In this document: positions 7,162-14,561 of the stretch, piece after piece
Numbering within the stretch: position 1 is the stretch's first letter
How the letters are laid out: the number at the start of each line of letters is the position of its first letter
NCBI GenBank assembly: GCA_016781775.1
Contig: JADDPR010000534.1
Coordinates: 18,282-46,025 of the forward strand
DNA from: Rubrobacter sp.
GTDB taxonomy: Bacteria; Actinomycetota; Rubrobacteria; Rubrobacterales; Rubrobacteraceae
Direction: 5' to 3'
Length of the DNA: 27,744 nucleotides
Translations under genes and position numbers: made by a program
The notes under the pieces: generated by a model
Seen by the model: the letters and a program-made list of their open reading frames with translations, nothing else
What the model was told of the DNA's origin: nothing
Database searches by the model: none

Positions 7162-7806
7162 TTACTCCGGAAAGCCGCTCTCGAGGAGCGCGGCGCAGTT
7201 GTCGTAGACGGCGACCGCCCCGGCGACCTTGAGGGCCTCCTCGTCGTAGGCGCCGCCGCTTAGCACGCCGATCGTCTGGATATCGGCCGCCTTCGCCGCC
7301 TGGACGTCCCAGATCGAGTCCCCTACGGCGACGGCCTCCTCGGCTCGGACCCCGGCCCTGTTGAGGGCCTCCTGGAAGAGGTCCGGGGCGGGCTTGGAGT
7401 TCTCCACGTCGCCCGAGCTGACGACGCCCTTGATCTTCCCTTCGGCCTCCAGAAGCTGCATGTGGTGCTCGAGTTCCTCGGGCTTCGCGCTGGTGGCGAA
7501 CCACACGTCGTAGCCGCCCTCGGCGAGCGAGGCCACGAGCTCCTTCGCCCCCGGAAGGGGGAGACCGTACTCCTGCATGGCCATGTACTGCTCGCCGTGC
7601 AACTCGTTCGCCTTCTCCTGCGCCTCGTCGCCCTCGACGAACTCGGGCATCAGAAGATCCGAGCCCTTCCCGATCTCCTTGTGGATCGCCGCCCGCGGCG
7701 CCCGCTGCCCAACCTCTTCGAACGCCCGCCACCACGCCTCCGTGTGCAGGTAATTGGTGTCCATGAGCGTGCCATCTACATCCAGGATTACAGCCTTGAC
7801 AGCCAT
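7162..7806 (-). CDS. HAD superfamily hydrolase, phosphoglucomutase-like subfamily IA
   Basis: 214-residue phosphatase or phosphomutase-like protein. Motif I is ILDVDGTLMDTN near the N-terminus (both Asp present). A helical cap follows (about residues 15-85). Motif II is FATSAK, motif III is the Lys of NSKPAPDLF, and motif IV is VGDSIWDVQAA. The substrate cannot be told. The start MAVKAVILDVDG is preferred: GAGGAGG lies 8 nt upstream and the family starts just before motif I; a longer start at 7863 would run into the divergent promoter. The gene diverges from ygfZ, and their -10 boxes overlap at 7843-7849. Confidence 0.92.
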   Translation of the reverse strand: MAVKAVILDVDGTLMDTNYLHTEAWWRAFEEVGQRAPRAAIHKEIGKGSDLLMPEFVEGDEAQEKANELHGEQYMAMQEYGLPLPGAKELVASLAEGGYDVWFATSAKPEELEHHMQLLEAEGKIKGVVSSGDVENSKPAPDLFQEALNRAGVRAEEAVAVGDSIWDVQAAKAADIQTIGVLSGGAYDEEALKVAGAVAVYDNCAALLESGFPE

Positions 7807-7842
7807 GTGTGGAACCTCCTCGTCGGCCTCGTATACGTGCCT

Positions 7843-7849
7843 TACAATA
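7843..7849. promoter_or_regulatory. Overlapping divergent -10 boxes for HAD and ygfZ genes
   Basis: On the plus strand TACAAT (7843-7848) lies 6 nt before the ygfZ ATG, so its transcript should be leaderless. On the minus strand TATTGT (7849-7844) would give the HAD gene a leader of about 30 nt with its own ribosome-binding site. Neither has a clear -35. Two polymerases could not use both boxes at once. Confidence 0.5.
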
Positions 7850-7854
7850 TCCCC

Positions 7855-8856
7855 ATGAAACACGGGAGAAACACGCAGACGAGCAGCACAGGGCTCGAAG
7901 GGAGCGTAGATTACGAGGCCCTCGTCCGTGGCGCGGCCCTCGTCGATCGCTCCGGACGCGCCGTTCTCGGGCTAACGGGGAGGGATCCGGTCGGCATGCT
8001 GAACGCCGTCCTGACCAATGAGGTCCCGAAGGACGCGCATCTCGGCGCTTACGCCGCGCTCCTGAACCCGAAGGGCCGTATCCTGACGGACCTGTGCGTC
8101 CTGAAATCTCCCTCCAACGAACGCATCCTCGTGCACACCGAGCCGGAAGGCGCGCAGGCAGCCCGCGAGATCCTGAGCCGCTACGCCCCCTTCTCCCGCG
8201 TAAAGATCGAAGACCTCTCCGCCGCCGCCGACCCGTGGTCCGTCCTCGGCTTCTACGGCCCACGCGCCGCCGAGCTTCTCGGAGATCTCGACCTCACCGA
8301 GCACGAGTCGACCGAGGTGAAGGTAGACGGCGCAACCCTCCTCGCCGTGAGCGTCGCGGTCCCCGTCCCCGGCTTCGACCTCGTCGGCCCGGCGAGCACG
8401 CTAGCCCGGGCAAGAGATCATCTGCTCGCCGCCGGAGCGGTTCCCGCCGGCCGCGATGCTTACGAGACCGCCCGGGTAGAAGCCGGCGTCCCCCGCTTCG
8501 GTACGGACATCACCCCGGACAACTTCCCCGGCGAATGCGGCATCCTCACACGCGCCGTTAGCTTCAAGAAGGGCTGCTACCCGGGCCAGGAGACCGTCGC
8601 GAGGATGCACTACCGCGGCCACCCCAACCGAGAACTCCACCGCCTCGTCGTGGAGGGGCCGTCGCCGGAGCCGGGCGCCGAGATCCTCCAGAACGACAAG
8701 CGGGTCGGCAGCATCACCAGCGTCGCCCCCCTGCCCGTGGATCGGCAAACCCTCGCCCTCGGATACCTCTCCCGAAAAACAGACCTCGATGCACCCTTAC
8801 AAGCCGGCGGCGCCACCATACGTCCTCTGGCCCTTGTCGGGAACAGTTCCCGGTAG
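7855..8856 (+). CDS. ygfZ: YgfZ/GcvT-domain folate-binding protein
   Basis: 333-residue tetrahydrofolate-dependent protein related to the T-protein of glycine cleavage. YgfZ (human IBA57) helps build or repair Fe-S clusters of particular enzymes. The diagnostic KGCYPGQE, with the functional Cys, is at about residues 239-246. The N-terminal half has ALVDRSGRAVLGLTGRDPV and LNPKGRILTDL; the C-terminal barrel holds KRVGSITSV and LALGYL. The frame is open far upstream to 7462, but that part is antisense to the HAD gene. The ATG at 7855 lies 6 nt after TACAAT and has no ribosome-binding site, as in a leaderless mRNA. Its position just upstream of the suf block suits an Fe-S role. Confidence 0.92.
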   Translation: MKHGRNTQTSSTGLEGSVDYEALVRGAALVDRSGRAVLGLTGRDPVGMLNAVLTNEVPKDAHLGAYAALLNPKGRILTDLCVLKSPSNERILVHTEPEGAQAAREILSRYAPFSRVKIEDLSAAADPWSVLGFYGPRAAELLGDLDLTEHESTEVKVDGATLLAVSVAVPVPGFDLVGPASTLARARDHLLAAGAVPAGRDAYETARVEAGVPRFGTDITPDNFPGECGILTRAVSFKKGCYPGQETVARMHYRGHPNRELHRLVVEGPSPEPGAEILQNDKRVGSITSVAPLPVDRQTLALGYLSRKTDLDAPLQAGGATIRPLALVGNSSR

Positions 8857-8879
8857 TCTGGCCCCCAAGGGCCCGAAAA

Positions 8880-8953
8880 CGTTACAAGCGACCGAAGTCG
8901 GTCGCTCTCTGACAACCACTCGCAAGAGAATGTGAAAGCGTTACCAGCGTAAC
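8880..8953 (+). promoter_or_regulatory. Repeats and hairpin upstream of the suf operon
   Basis: The 11-mer CGTTACnAGCG occurs twice (8880-8890 and 8939-8949). The second copy is part of an inverted repeat GTTAC-CAGC-GTAAC (8940-8953). Between them GCGACCG-AAGT-CGGTCGC (8888-8905) forms a 7-bp hairpin without a T-run, so it is at best a weak terminator for ygfZ. The inverted repeat lies about 90 nt upstream of the suf -10, where a regulator could bind. No regulator gene is adjacent. Confidence 0.4.
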
Positions 8954-9036
8954 ACAAGTCCTTTTAAATGAGCCGAATTCGATCACTTTCAAGAAGCGTT
9001 TTTAGTCTTGATCTTCGGGTGTGCTCGGGGGTCTTG

Positions 9037-9045
9037 TGCTATGAT
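9037..9045 (+). promoter_or_regulatory. Extended -10 promoter of sufC
   Basis: TGCTATGAT is an extended -10 element (TGn followed by TATGAT) in a noticeably AT-richer stretch. No good -35 is seen, which is usual for extended -10 promoters. The predicted start near 9052 gives a 44-nt leader with AGGGG a few bases before the sufC ATG. Confidence 0.55.
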
Positions 9046-9095
9046 TTGGGGTGTTGCAGTAGCAAGGTTTTAGCAAAGGTGACGGCAGGGGTTCG

Positions 9096-9848
9096 ATGCT
9101 AAAGATAGAGAATTTGCACGCTGAGATCGACGGTCAGGAGATCCTGCGCGGTCTCGACCTCGAGATCAACCAGGGTGAGATCCATGCGATCATGGGCCCT
9201 AACGGCTCCGGAAAGAGCACGCTTTCGAACGTGCTGATGGGCCATCCCAGGTACGAGGTGACGGACGGCAACGTCACGTTCTTCGGGCAGGACATCTTCG
9301 AGCTCGAGGCCGATGAGCGGGCCAAGCTCGGCATGTTCCTCGCCTTTCAGTATCCGAGCGAGGTGCCCGGCGTCTCCGTGGCGAACTTCTTGCGTACCGC
9401 CGTTAACAGCGTGCGGGAGAAGGAGCTCTCTCCGATGGAGATGTACAAGCTCATCCAGGAGAAGATGCGGTTTCTCCAGATGGACCCCAAGTTCGCCGAG
9501 AGGTACCTGAACGAGGGCTTCTCCGGTGGTGAGAAGAAGCGCAACGAGATCCTGCAGATGCTCATGCTCAACCCCAAGCTCTCCATCATGGACGAGACCG
9601 ACTCGGGGCTCGACATCGACGCTTTGCAGGTCGTCTCCAAGGGCGTAAACGCTCTTCGGGGGCCGAAGTTCAGCGCGCTCATCATCACGCACTACAACAG
9701 GATCCTGCGCTACATCGAGCCGGATCACGTGCACGTGATGCTCGACGGGCGGATCGTGACCAGCGGTGGCAAGGATCTCGCGCTCACGCTGGAGGAGAAG
9801 GGCTACGACTGGGTGCGGCAGGAGTTCGGCTCCGCCGCTCAGAGCTAG
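9096..9848 (+). CDS. sufC: SufC, ATPase of the SUF Fe-S cluster scaffold
   Basis: 250-residue ABC-type ATPase that drives conformational change in the SufBCD scaffold on which Fe-S clusters are assembled in the cytosol. Walker A GPNGSGKST is at residues 34-42. The signature FSGGEKKR and Walker B LSIMDETDSGLD, with the SufC-specific DETDSGLD, follow, and the H-loop is ITHYNRIL. There is no membrane partner; SufB follows 18 nt after the stop. The ATG at 9096 has AGGGG just upstream. The gene is first in the operon and is driven by the extended -10 at 9037-9045. Confidence 0.98.
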   Translation: MLKIENLHAEIDGQEILRGLDLEINQGEIHAIMGPNGSGKSTLSNVLMGHPRYEVTDGNVTFFGQDIFELEADERAKLGMFLAFQYPSEVPGVSVANFLRTAVNSVREKELSPMEMYKLIQEKMRFLQMDPKFAERYLNEGFSGGEKKRNEILQMLMLNPKLSIMDETDSGLDIDALQVVSKGVNALRGPKFSALIITHYNRILRYIEPDHVHVMLDGRIVTSGGKDLALTLEEKGYDWVRQEFGSAAQS

Positions 9849-9866
9849 GTAACAGGAGGAGAGGGC

Positions 9867-11279
9867 ATGCCAGAAGACAAGACTATTCAGGAACTCGGCC
9901 TCGACGAGTACAAGTACGGCTTCCGCGACCCGGAGGAGTACTTCTTCAAGACGCCGAGGAAGGGCATCGACCCCGAGATCGTCGCCATGATCTCCAAGCA
10001 CAAGAACGAGCCCCAGTGGATGCTCGAGTATCGTCTCAAGGCGCTCGAGGCGTTCTACGCGAAGCCGACCCCGCAGTGGGGCGGTAACCTCAACGACCTC
10101 GACTTCGACGAGATCTACTACTACATCCGCCCGATGGAGAACCAGGGCCGCTCCTGGGACGACGTGCCGGACGACATCAAGAACACGTTCGAGAAGCTGG
10201 GCATCCCGCAGGCAGAGCGCGAGACTCTCGCCGGCGTCGGGGCGCAGTACGAGTCCGAGGTCGTCTACCACAGCCTCAAGGAGGAGTGGGAGAAGGCCGG
10301 CGTCGTCTTCATGGACATGGACTCCGGGCTTCGCGAGCACGAGGACCTCGTGCGCGAGCACTTCGGGACCATCATCCCGGCGGATGACAACAAGTTCTCC
10401 GCACTGAACAGCGCCGTCTGGTCGGGTGGCTCGTTCGTGTACGTCCCGCCGGGCGTCAGCATCGACATCCCGCTGCAGGCGTACTTCAGGATCAACGCCG
10501 AGAACATGGGCCAGTTCGAGCGGACGCTGATCATCGCCGACGAGAACTCGTACGTGCACTACATCGAGGGCTGCACCGCCCCGACGTACACGACGAACTC
10601 GCTGCACTCGGCGGTCGTCGAGCTTATCGCGAAGCCGGGCGCTCGTATCCGCTACTCGACGATCCAGAACTGGTCGCACAACACCTACAACCTGGTGACG
10701 AAGCGAGCGGTCGCGCACGAGAACGCCACCGTGGAGTGGGTCGACGGCAACCTCGGCTCCAAGCTCACGATGAAGTACCCGGCGGTCTACCTCGTGGGCG
10801 AGGGCGCCCGCGGCGAGATCCTCTCGGTCGCGTACGCCGGCGACGGCCAGCACCAGGACGCGGGCGGCAAGATCGTTCACGCCGCTCCGAACACGTCTTC
10901 GCTCATCACCTCGAAGTCCATCTCCAAGGGGACCGGCCGCTCGACGTACCGCGGGCTCCTGAAGGTGCACGAGGGCGCGACGAACGCCAAGAGCCGGGTC
11001 GAGTGCGACGCGCTCCTGCTCGACGAGAACGCGCGGACGGACACGTATCCGTACATCGAGATCGAGGAGAAGAAGGTCAACACCGAGCACGAGGCCACGG
11101 TCTCGAAGGTCGGCGAGGACCAGCTCTTCTACCTCATGAGCCGCGGGCTCTCCGAGGAGGAGGCCATGGCGATGGTGGTTAACGGCTTCATCGAGCCGAT
11201 CGCCAAGGAGCTCCCGCTCGAGTACGCCATCGAGCTGAACCGCCTGATCCAGCTCGAGATGGAAGGCTCGGTCGGCTAG
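9867..11279 (+). CDS. sufB: SufB, Fe-S cluster scaffold protein
   Basis: 470-residue core scaffold that, with SufC and SufD, receives persulfide sulfur and builds Fe-S clusters. Visible landmarks are VYVPPGVSIDIPLQAYFRIN, YIEGCTAP, the conserved Cys in RVECDALLLDE (about residue 378; it matches the cluster-assembly Cys405 of E. coli SufB) and EHEATVSKVGEDQLFYLMSR, whose Glu matches Glu434. The end, FIEPIAKELPLEYAIELNRL, is typical of full-length SufB. AGGAGGAGAGG precedes the ATG. A strong terminator follows within 70 nt, which separates sufCB from sufD. Confidence 0.98.
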   Translation: MPEDKTIQELGLDEYKYGFRDPEEYFFKTPRKGIDPEIVAMISKHKNEPQWMLEYRLKALEAFYAKPTPQWGGNLNDLDFDEIYYYIRPMENQGRSWDDVPDDIKNTFEKLGIPQAERETLAGVGAQYESEVVYHSLKEEWEKAGVVFMDMDSGLREHEDLVREHFGTIIPADDNKFSALNSAVWSGGSFVYVPPGVSIDIPLQAYFRINAENMGQFERTLIIADENSYVHYIEGCTAPTYTTNSLHSAVVELIAKPGARIRYSTIQNWSHNTYNLVTKRAVAHENATVEWVDGNLGSKLTMKYPAVYLVGEGARGEILSVAYAGDGQHQDAGGKIVHAAPNTSSLITSKSISKGTGRSTYRGLLKVHEGATNAKSRVECDALLLDENARTDTYPYIEIEEKKVNTEHEATVSKVGEDQLFYLMSRGLSEEEAMAMVVNGFIEPIAKELPLEYAIELNRLIQLEMEGSVG

Positions 11280-11313
11280 GAGCCGCCGGTTGTAGCTTGC
11301 AGGACTAGTTTGT

Positions 11314-11349
11314 GGGGCGGGCTCTCCTTGAGGGCCCGCCCCGTTTTTT
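11314..11349 (+). terminator. Strong Rho-independent terminator after sufB
   Basis: Perfect 9-bp GC stem GGGGCGGGC (11314-11322) and GCCCGCCCC (11334-11342), an 11-nt loop, then G and six T (11344-11349). It should end most sufCB transcripts before sufD. Confidence 0.93.
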
Positions 11350-11370
11350 GATGAGAGAGAGGCACGTCGT

Positions 11371-11670
11371 ATGACGGAACTACTTGAGTTCCATGATAAA
11401 GAAGACGATGAGGCTCATGCTGAGTTCCAGCGGTGGCGGCGTCCACACTATAGGAGCGGTCTTTTTCTCAATTACAAAGGTCCGAGGAACACGATGCTAC
11501 ACCGGAGTTCCTGTCCGCACCTGGGGGATACTGACTGGAGTCGTGCCGAGCAGGGCTTTGGCAGCCTGACTAGCACCAAGAAGATTTGTTCTATTGATCG
11601 CCCACAGTTGGAGCAGTGGGCTACAGAGCACGATGCAGTTGGAGTCAAACGGTGCCGGGATTGTTTTTGA
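11371..11670 (+). CDS. Small Cys/His protein inserted inside the suf cluster
   Basis: 99-residue protein of unknown function. The N-terminal third is acidic. Then comes GLFLNYKGPRNTMLHRSSCP, followed by H, a Cys in KKICSIDR and a C-terminal CRDCF. The pattern (CPH, then single C, then CxxC) suggests a zinc site or a small nucleic-acid-binding module, and resembles short domains seen in actinobacterial hypothetical proteins. I cannot name the family. The ATG has GAGAGAGG 9 nt upstream. GC content is clearly lower (near 50%) than in the suf genes on both sides, and a strong terminator stands directly before it. Both suggest a later insertion that split the suf operon. Confidence 0.65.
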   Translation: MTELLEFHDKEDDEAHAEFQRWRRPHYRSGLFLNYKGPRNTMLHRSSCPHLGDTDWSRAEQGFGSLTSTKKICSIDRPQLEQWATEHDAVGVKRCRDCF

Positions 11671-11716
11671 TCTTCGAGTGAGAACGTTGAAAGTAACTGC
11701 GGGACACGTAGCAAAG

Positions 11717-11743
11717 TTTGCGTGTACCCGCGACTTGTATAGG
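11717..11743 (+). promoter_or_regulatory. Candidate separate promoter for sufD
   Basis: TTTGCG (11717-11722) and TATAGG (11738-11743) with a 15-nt spacer lie upstream of sufD. Both boxes are imperfect. A promoter is expected somewhere in 11350-11763, because the terminator at 11314-11349 cuts sufD off from the sufC promoter. Confidence 0.3.
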
Positions 11744-11763
11744 AATACAGAAAGGCGATTTGT

Positions 11764-13125
11764 ATGCAGCAGAGGGACGTGCCCGAGGTACTGAAGACAC
11801 GCGGCATAAGCGAGGAGACGGTGAAGGCGCTGTCGTCCTTGAAGAACGAGCCAGGCTGGCTCGCGGAGAAGCGCTTGGAGGCGTGGCGCGCCTTCGAGGG
11901 GCTCCCGATGCCTACCCTTCGCGACGAGGCGTGGCGCTACACGGACATCTCGGACGTCAGGATAGAAGACTTCCTCCCCTACGCCCCGAGCCCGGACGCC
12001 TCCTCGGAGGATGAGCTTCCGGAGGCCGTCCGTAAGCTCATCAGCGAGGGTGAGGAGAACTCCGCGCTACTCGTGCAGCACAACTCGGAGACCGCCTACT
12101 CGCGCATCGACGACGACTTGAAGGCGAAGGGCGTCGTCTTTACGGACCTCCATACGGCCCTTCAGGAGCACGAGGAGATTGTCAGGGAGAAGCTCTTCGG
12201 GCTCGTGCCGGAGGACTACGACAAGTTCGCGGCCCTGAGTGCGGCCGCGTTCGCCGGTGGGTCTTTCCTGTACGTGCCGCGCGGGGTCGACGTCGAGGTA
12301 CCGATCCAGAGCTACCGCTGGCTCGACGTGGTCGGCTCGATCATGCCCCGCACCCTCGTCGTCGTCGAGGAGAACGCGAGCGTGACGTACATCGATGAGT
12401 ACGCGAGCGCCGACGCCGACGATCCGGCGTTCTCCAACGGGGCGGTCGAGCTCTACGTCGGGCAGGGCGGGCAGCTCCGCTACGTCTCGTTGCAGAACTG
12501 GGAGCGTAACGTCCTCCACTTCAACACCATCCGCAGCGCCACCGAGAAGGACGCGACGATAAACAGCCTCGTCGTCTCCTTCGGCGCCCAGCTCTCGCGG
12601 ACCAACGTGGAGGCGGGCCTGACGGCCGACGGCGGCGACTCGGAGATGCTCGGGTTGTACTTCGCCGACCAGAATCAGGTCCTCGACCACCACACGCTCC
12701 AGGACCACCTCGCGCCGAACGCCCACTCGGACCTCGTGTACAAGGGCGCTTTGCGCGACGAGTCCGTCACGGTCTTTTCGGGGCTTATCCGGGTCGAGCC
12801 CGGGGCGCAGAAGACCGACGCTTATCAGACGAACCGGAACATCATCCTCGGGACGGACGACGCCTTCGCGGTATCCTTGCCCAACCTGGAGATCATGGCG
12901 GACGACGTGAAGTGCTCGCACGGCTCGACGACGGGGCAGGTCGACGAGACGGAGCTCTTCTACCTCATGAGCCGGGGCATCCCGCGCCACGAGGCCGAGA
13001 GGCTCGTCGTCTTCGGGTTCTTCGGCGAGGTCACGAGCCGCGTCCCCTTGCTGGGCCTCAAGGAGAAGCTCGACCGCGTAATAGAGGGCAAGATCGGCCT
13101 GGGCTTCGATAGCCAGGTGGCGTAG
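11764..13125 (+). CDS. sufD: SufD, Fe-S scaffold partner of SufB
   Basis: 453-residue subunit of the SufBC2D scaffold. The N-terminal helical part contains LRDEAWRYTDIS, the typical SufD entry motif. The beta-helix core has GGSFLYVPRGVDVEVPIQSY, VVVEENASVTYIDEY and SGLIRVEPGAQKTDAYQTNR. KCSHGSTTGQVDETELFYLM near residue 385 carries the His that matches the functional His360 of E. coli SufD. The C-terminus FFGEVTSRVPLLGLKEKL is intact. AAAGG lies upstream of the ATG at 11764. The Rieske gene starts one base after the stop, so the two are coupled. Confidence 0.97.
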   Translation: MQQRDVPEVLKTRGISEETVKALSSLKNEPGWLAEKRLEAWRAFEGLPMPTLRDEAWRYTDISDVRIEDFLPYAPSPDASSEDELPEAVRKLISEGEENSALLVQHNSETAYSRIDDDLKAKGVVFTDLHTALQEHEEIVREKLFGLVPEDYDKFAALSAAAFAGGSFLYVPRGVDVEVPIQSYRWLDVVGSIMPRTLVVVEENASVTYIDEYASADADDPAFSNGAVELYVGQGGQLRYVSLQNWERNVLHFNTIRSATEKDATINSLVVSFGAQLSRTNVEAGLTADGGDSEMLGLYFADQNQVLDHHTLQDHLAPNAHSDLVYKGALRDESVTVFSGLIRVEPGAQKTDAYQTNRNIILGTDDAFAVSLPNLEIMADDVKCSHGSTTGQVDETELFYLMSRGIPRHEAERLVVFGFFGEVTSRVPLLGLKEKLDRVIEGKIGLGFDSQVA

Positions 13126-13126
13126 C

Positions 13127-13474
13127 GTGGCCGAGTTCCACAAGCTGGCCTTCACCGACGACGTCTCCCCAGGCGAGGTCAAGACCTACGAGGTGGAGGG
13201 CCGCCCCGTGGCCCTCTGCAACGTCGACGGCGAGCTCTACGCCCTCGAAAACATCTGCACCCACGCCTTCGCCTACTTGAGCGAAGGCGGCCTCGTGGGC
13301 GACCGCATCAAGTGCCCCCTCCACGGCGCCACCTTCGACGTAAGGACCGGAGAGGCCAAGAGCCTCCCCGCCGTCAAGGCCGTCCCGACCCACGAATTAA
13401 AGGTCGAGGACGGCGTCGTCTACGTCGCCCTCAACCCCAAGCAGGTCAGGGTCGGTGGGCGAAGGAGGCGCTAG
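13127..13474 (+). CDS. Rieske-type [2Fe-2S] ferredoxin in the suf cluster
   Basis: 115-residue soluble Rieske ferredoxin. The cluster ligands are Cys44-x-His46 (CTHAF) and Cys63-x2-His66 (CPLHG). There is no signal peptide or membrane anchor, so it matches the dioxygenase or NirD-like cytosolic type and acts in electron transfer. The basic tail GGRRRR is unusual. The GTG start is one base after the sufD stop. A ferredoxin here could supply electrons for cluster assembly, or simply be an early client; which one is inference. Confidence 0.95.
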   Translation: MAEFHKLAFTDDVSPGEVKTYEVEGRPVALCNVDGELYALENICTHAFAYLSEGGLVGDRIKCPLHGATFDVRTGEAKSLPAVKAVPTHELKVEDGVVYVALNPKQVRVGGRRRR

Positions 13475-13511
13475 CTTTGAAGGGCAGCGTTCTGGCGCGA
13501 AGGGGTAGGGG

Positions 13512-14210
13512 ATGCGGCCGATGAGCCGCGGACGGCGCCGTCGTCGCGGAGCTTCCGGTCTCGCCTCCCTGCTCCTGATCCTCGCCATCGTGGCGCTGTG
13601 GGCCTACTTTTCGGGTCCTACAACGCAGGGCGACGCGGGTATCAGGGGTGACGATCCCGGAACGGCCCGGACGACCCTCGAGGAGCTCTCCGTCTCCGCG
13701 CCCGGCTCCATGGCGGGCTACTCCCGGGAGAAGTTCGAGCACTGGAGCGACGCAGAAGAGTTTGGCTGGGAGGCGCCGGACGACTCCTGCGACGTGCGAG
13801 ACGCGGCCCTGATCCGGGACGGCGAAGACGTCGTCGTGGGAGAGGGCTGCAAGGTCGAGTCGGGGACCTGGCTCGACCCGTATACGACGAATGCGTACAC
13901 CGATCCCCAGGACATAGACATAGACCACGTCGTGCCGCTCGCCAACGCCTGGAGGAGCGGGGCGTCGTCGTGGGACGCCGACGAACGCGAAGCCTATGCC
14001 AACGCCCCGGACGTCCTGCTCTCCGTCGAGGACGACGCCAACCAGGAGAAGGGGGACAAGGGTCCGGAGGTGTGGAAGCCGCCAAACGAGGCCATATGGT
14101 GCGACTATGCGACACGTTGGATCTCCATCAAATCCGAGTACGGCCTGAGCGTGAACCCTCAGGAGAAGGACGCGCTCACCGAGATGCTCGATACGTGCGG
14201 GGGCGGGTAG
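13512..14210 (+). CDS. Membrane-anchored or exported HNH nuclease (DUF1524/GmrSD C-terminal-like)
   Basis: 232 residues. A basic N-terminus (RGRRRRRGAS) and one hydrophobic helix (about residues 17-34) form a signal or anchor sequence. A low-complexity linker follows. The C-terminal nuclease domain has the catalytic IDIDHVVPLANAWRSGAS, then DANQEKGDKGPEVWKPPN and a closing WCDYATRWISIKSEYGL. This is the secreted HNH pattern known from actinobacterial extracellular nucleases. Four Cys in the outer domain (CDV, GC, WC, TC) could form two disulfides. The ATG at 13512 has AAGGGG upstream; a second ATG lies at 13521. No immunity or secretion gene is next to it, so nutrient scavenging fits better than toxin use. 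Confidence 0.87.
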   Translation: MRPMSRGRRRRRGASGLASLLLILAIVALWAYFSGPTTQGDAGIRGDDPGTARTTLEELSVSAPGSMAGYSREKFEHWSDAEEFGWEAPDDSCDVRDAALIRDGEDVVVGEGCKVESGTWLDPYTTNAYTDPQDIDIDHVVPLANAWRSGASSWDADEREAYANAPDVLLSVEDDANQEKGDKGPEVWKPPNEAIWCDYATRWISIKSEYGLSVNPQEKDALTEMLDTCGGG

Positions 14211-14254
14211 CCACGGATTCCCGCTCGGTCATCAACTCGACCACCGGCGGCGTG

Positions 14255-14512
14255 ATGACGGACGAGGCCGGTGCCGTCACCGGGGAACTCGAGGTCCGCA
14301 CGCTCCCCGAAGCCGGGCTCCTCGACGTCCGCGTACGCTACGCCGGGGCCGAGGAGTGGTACACCGTGACCGGAAGCCCCTTCCCGCTCTCCGGCGATGG
14401 GAGAGACCTCGGGAACCTGCACGAGCGCGTCGTGGCCTGCCTGACGAGCCCCGGGCCCGTGGTAGATGGCAACGAGGAGGCCACCTCGCTGCGGGGGCTC
14501 GATCGCCTGTAA
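14255..14512 (+). CDS. Small unknown protein
   Basis: About 85 residues, starting MTDEAGAVTGELEV. It is acidic, with alternating beta-like segments (LEVRTLPEAGLLDVRVRY, EEWYTVTG), followed by LGNLHERVVACL. No motif that I recognise. The reading frame has the strong third-position GC bias of real genes here. It could start instead at a GTG at 14195 (overlapping the nuclease gene) or at 14252; none has a good ribosome-binding site. It lies between the nuclease and the GFA gene, all on the plus strand. Confidence 0.5.
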   Translation: MTDEAGAVTGELEVRTLPEAGLLDVRVRYAGAEEWYTVTGSPFPLSGDGRDLGNLHERVVACLTSPGPVVDGNEEATSLRGLDRL

Positions 14513-14561
14513 GGGAGCGCGAGCGTCCGGCGCGGTCCGGGGTTCGACGAAGGAGGGTACG

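Noticed and set aside
8839..8851. Palindrome GGGAAC-A-GTTCCC as a regulator site
   Set aside because: It lies in the last codons of ygfZ, encodes an ordinary GNSSR end, and no promoter is next to it.
9099..11090. 663-codon open frame on the minus strand across sufC and sufB
   Set aside because: Antisense shadow: Val/Leu/Arg/Asp-rich low-complexity translation, no motif, and sufC and sufB are certain.
13512..14512. Nuclease and following small gene as a toxin-immunity pair
   Set aside because: The nuclease has an ordinary secretion or anchor sequence but no toxin-delivery domain, and the small protein has no immunity-like feature; there is no evidence beyond adjacency.
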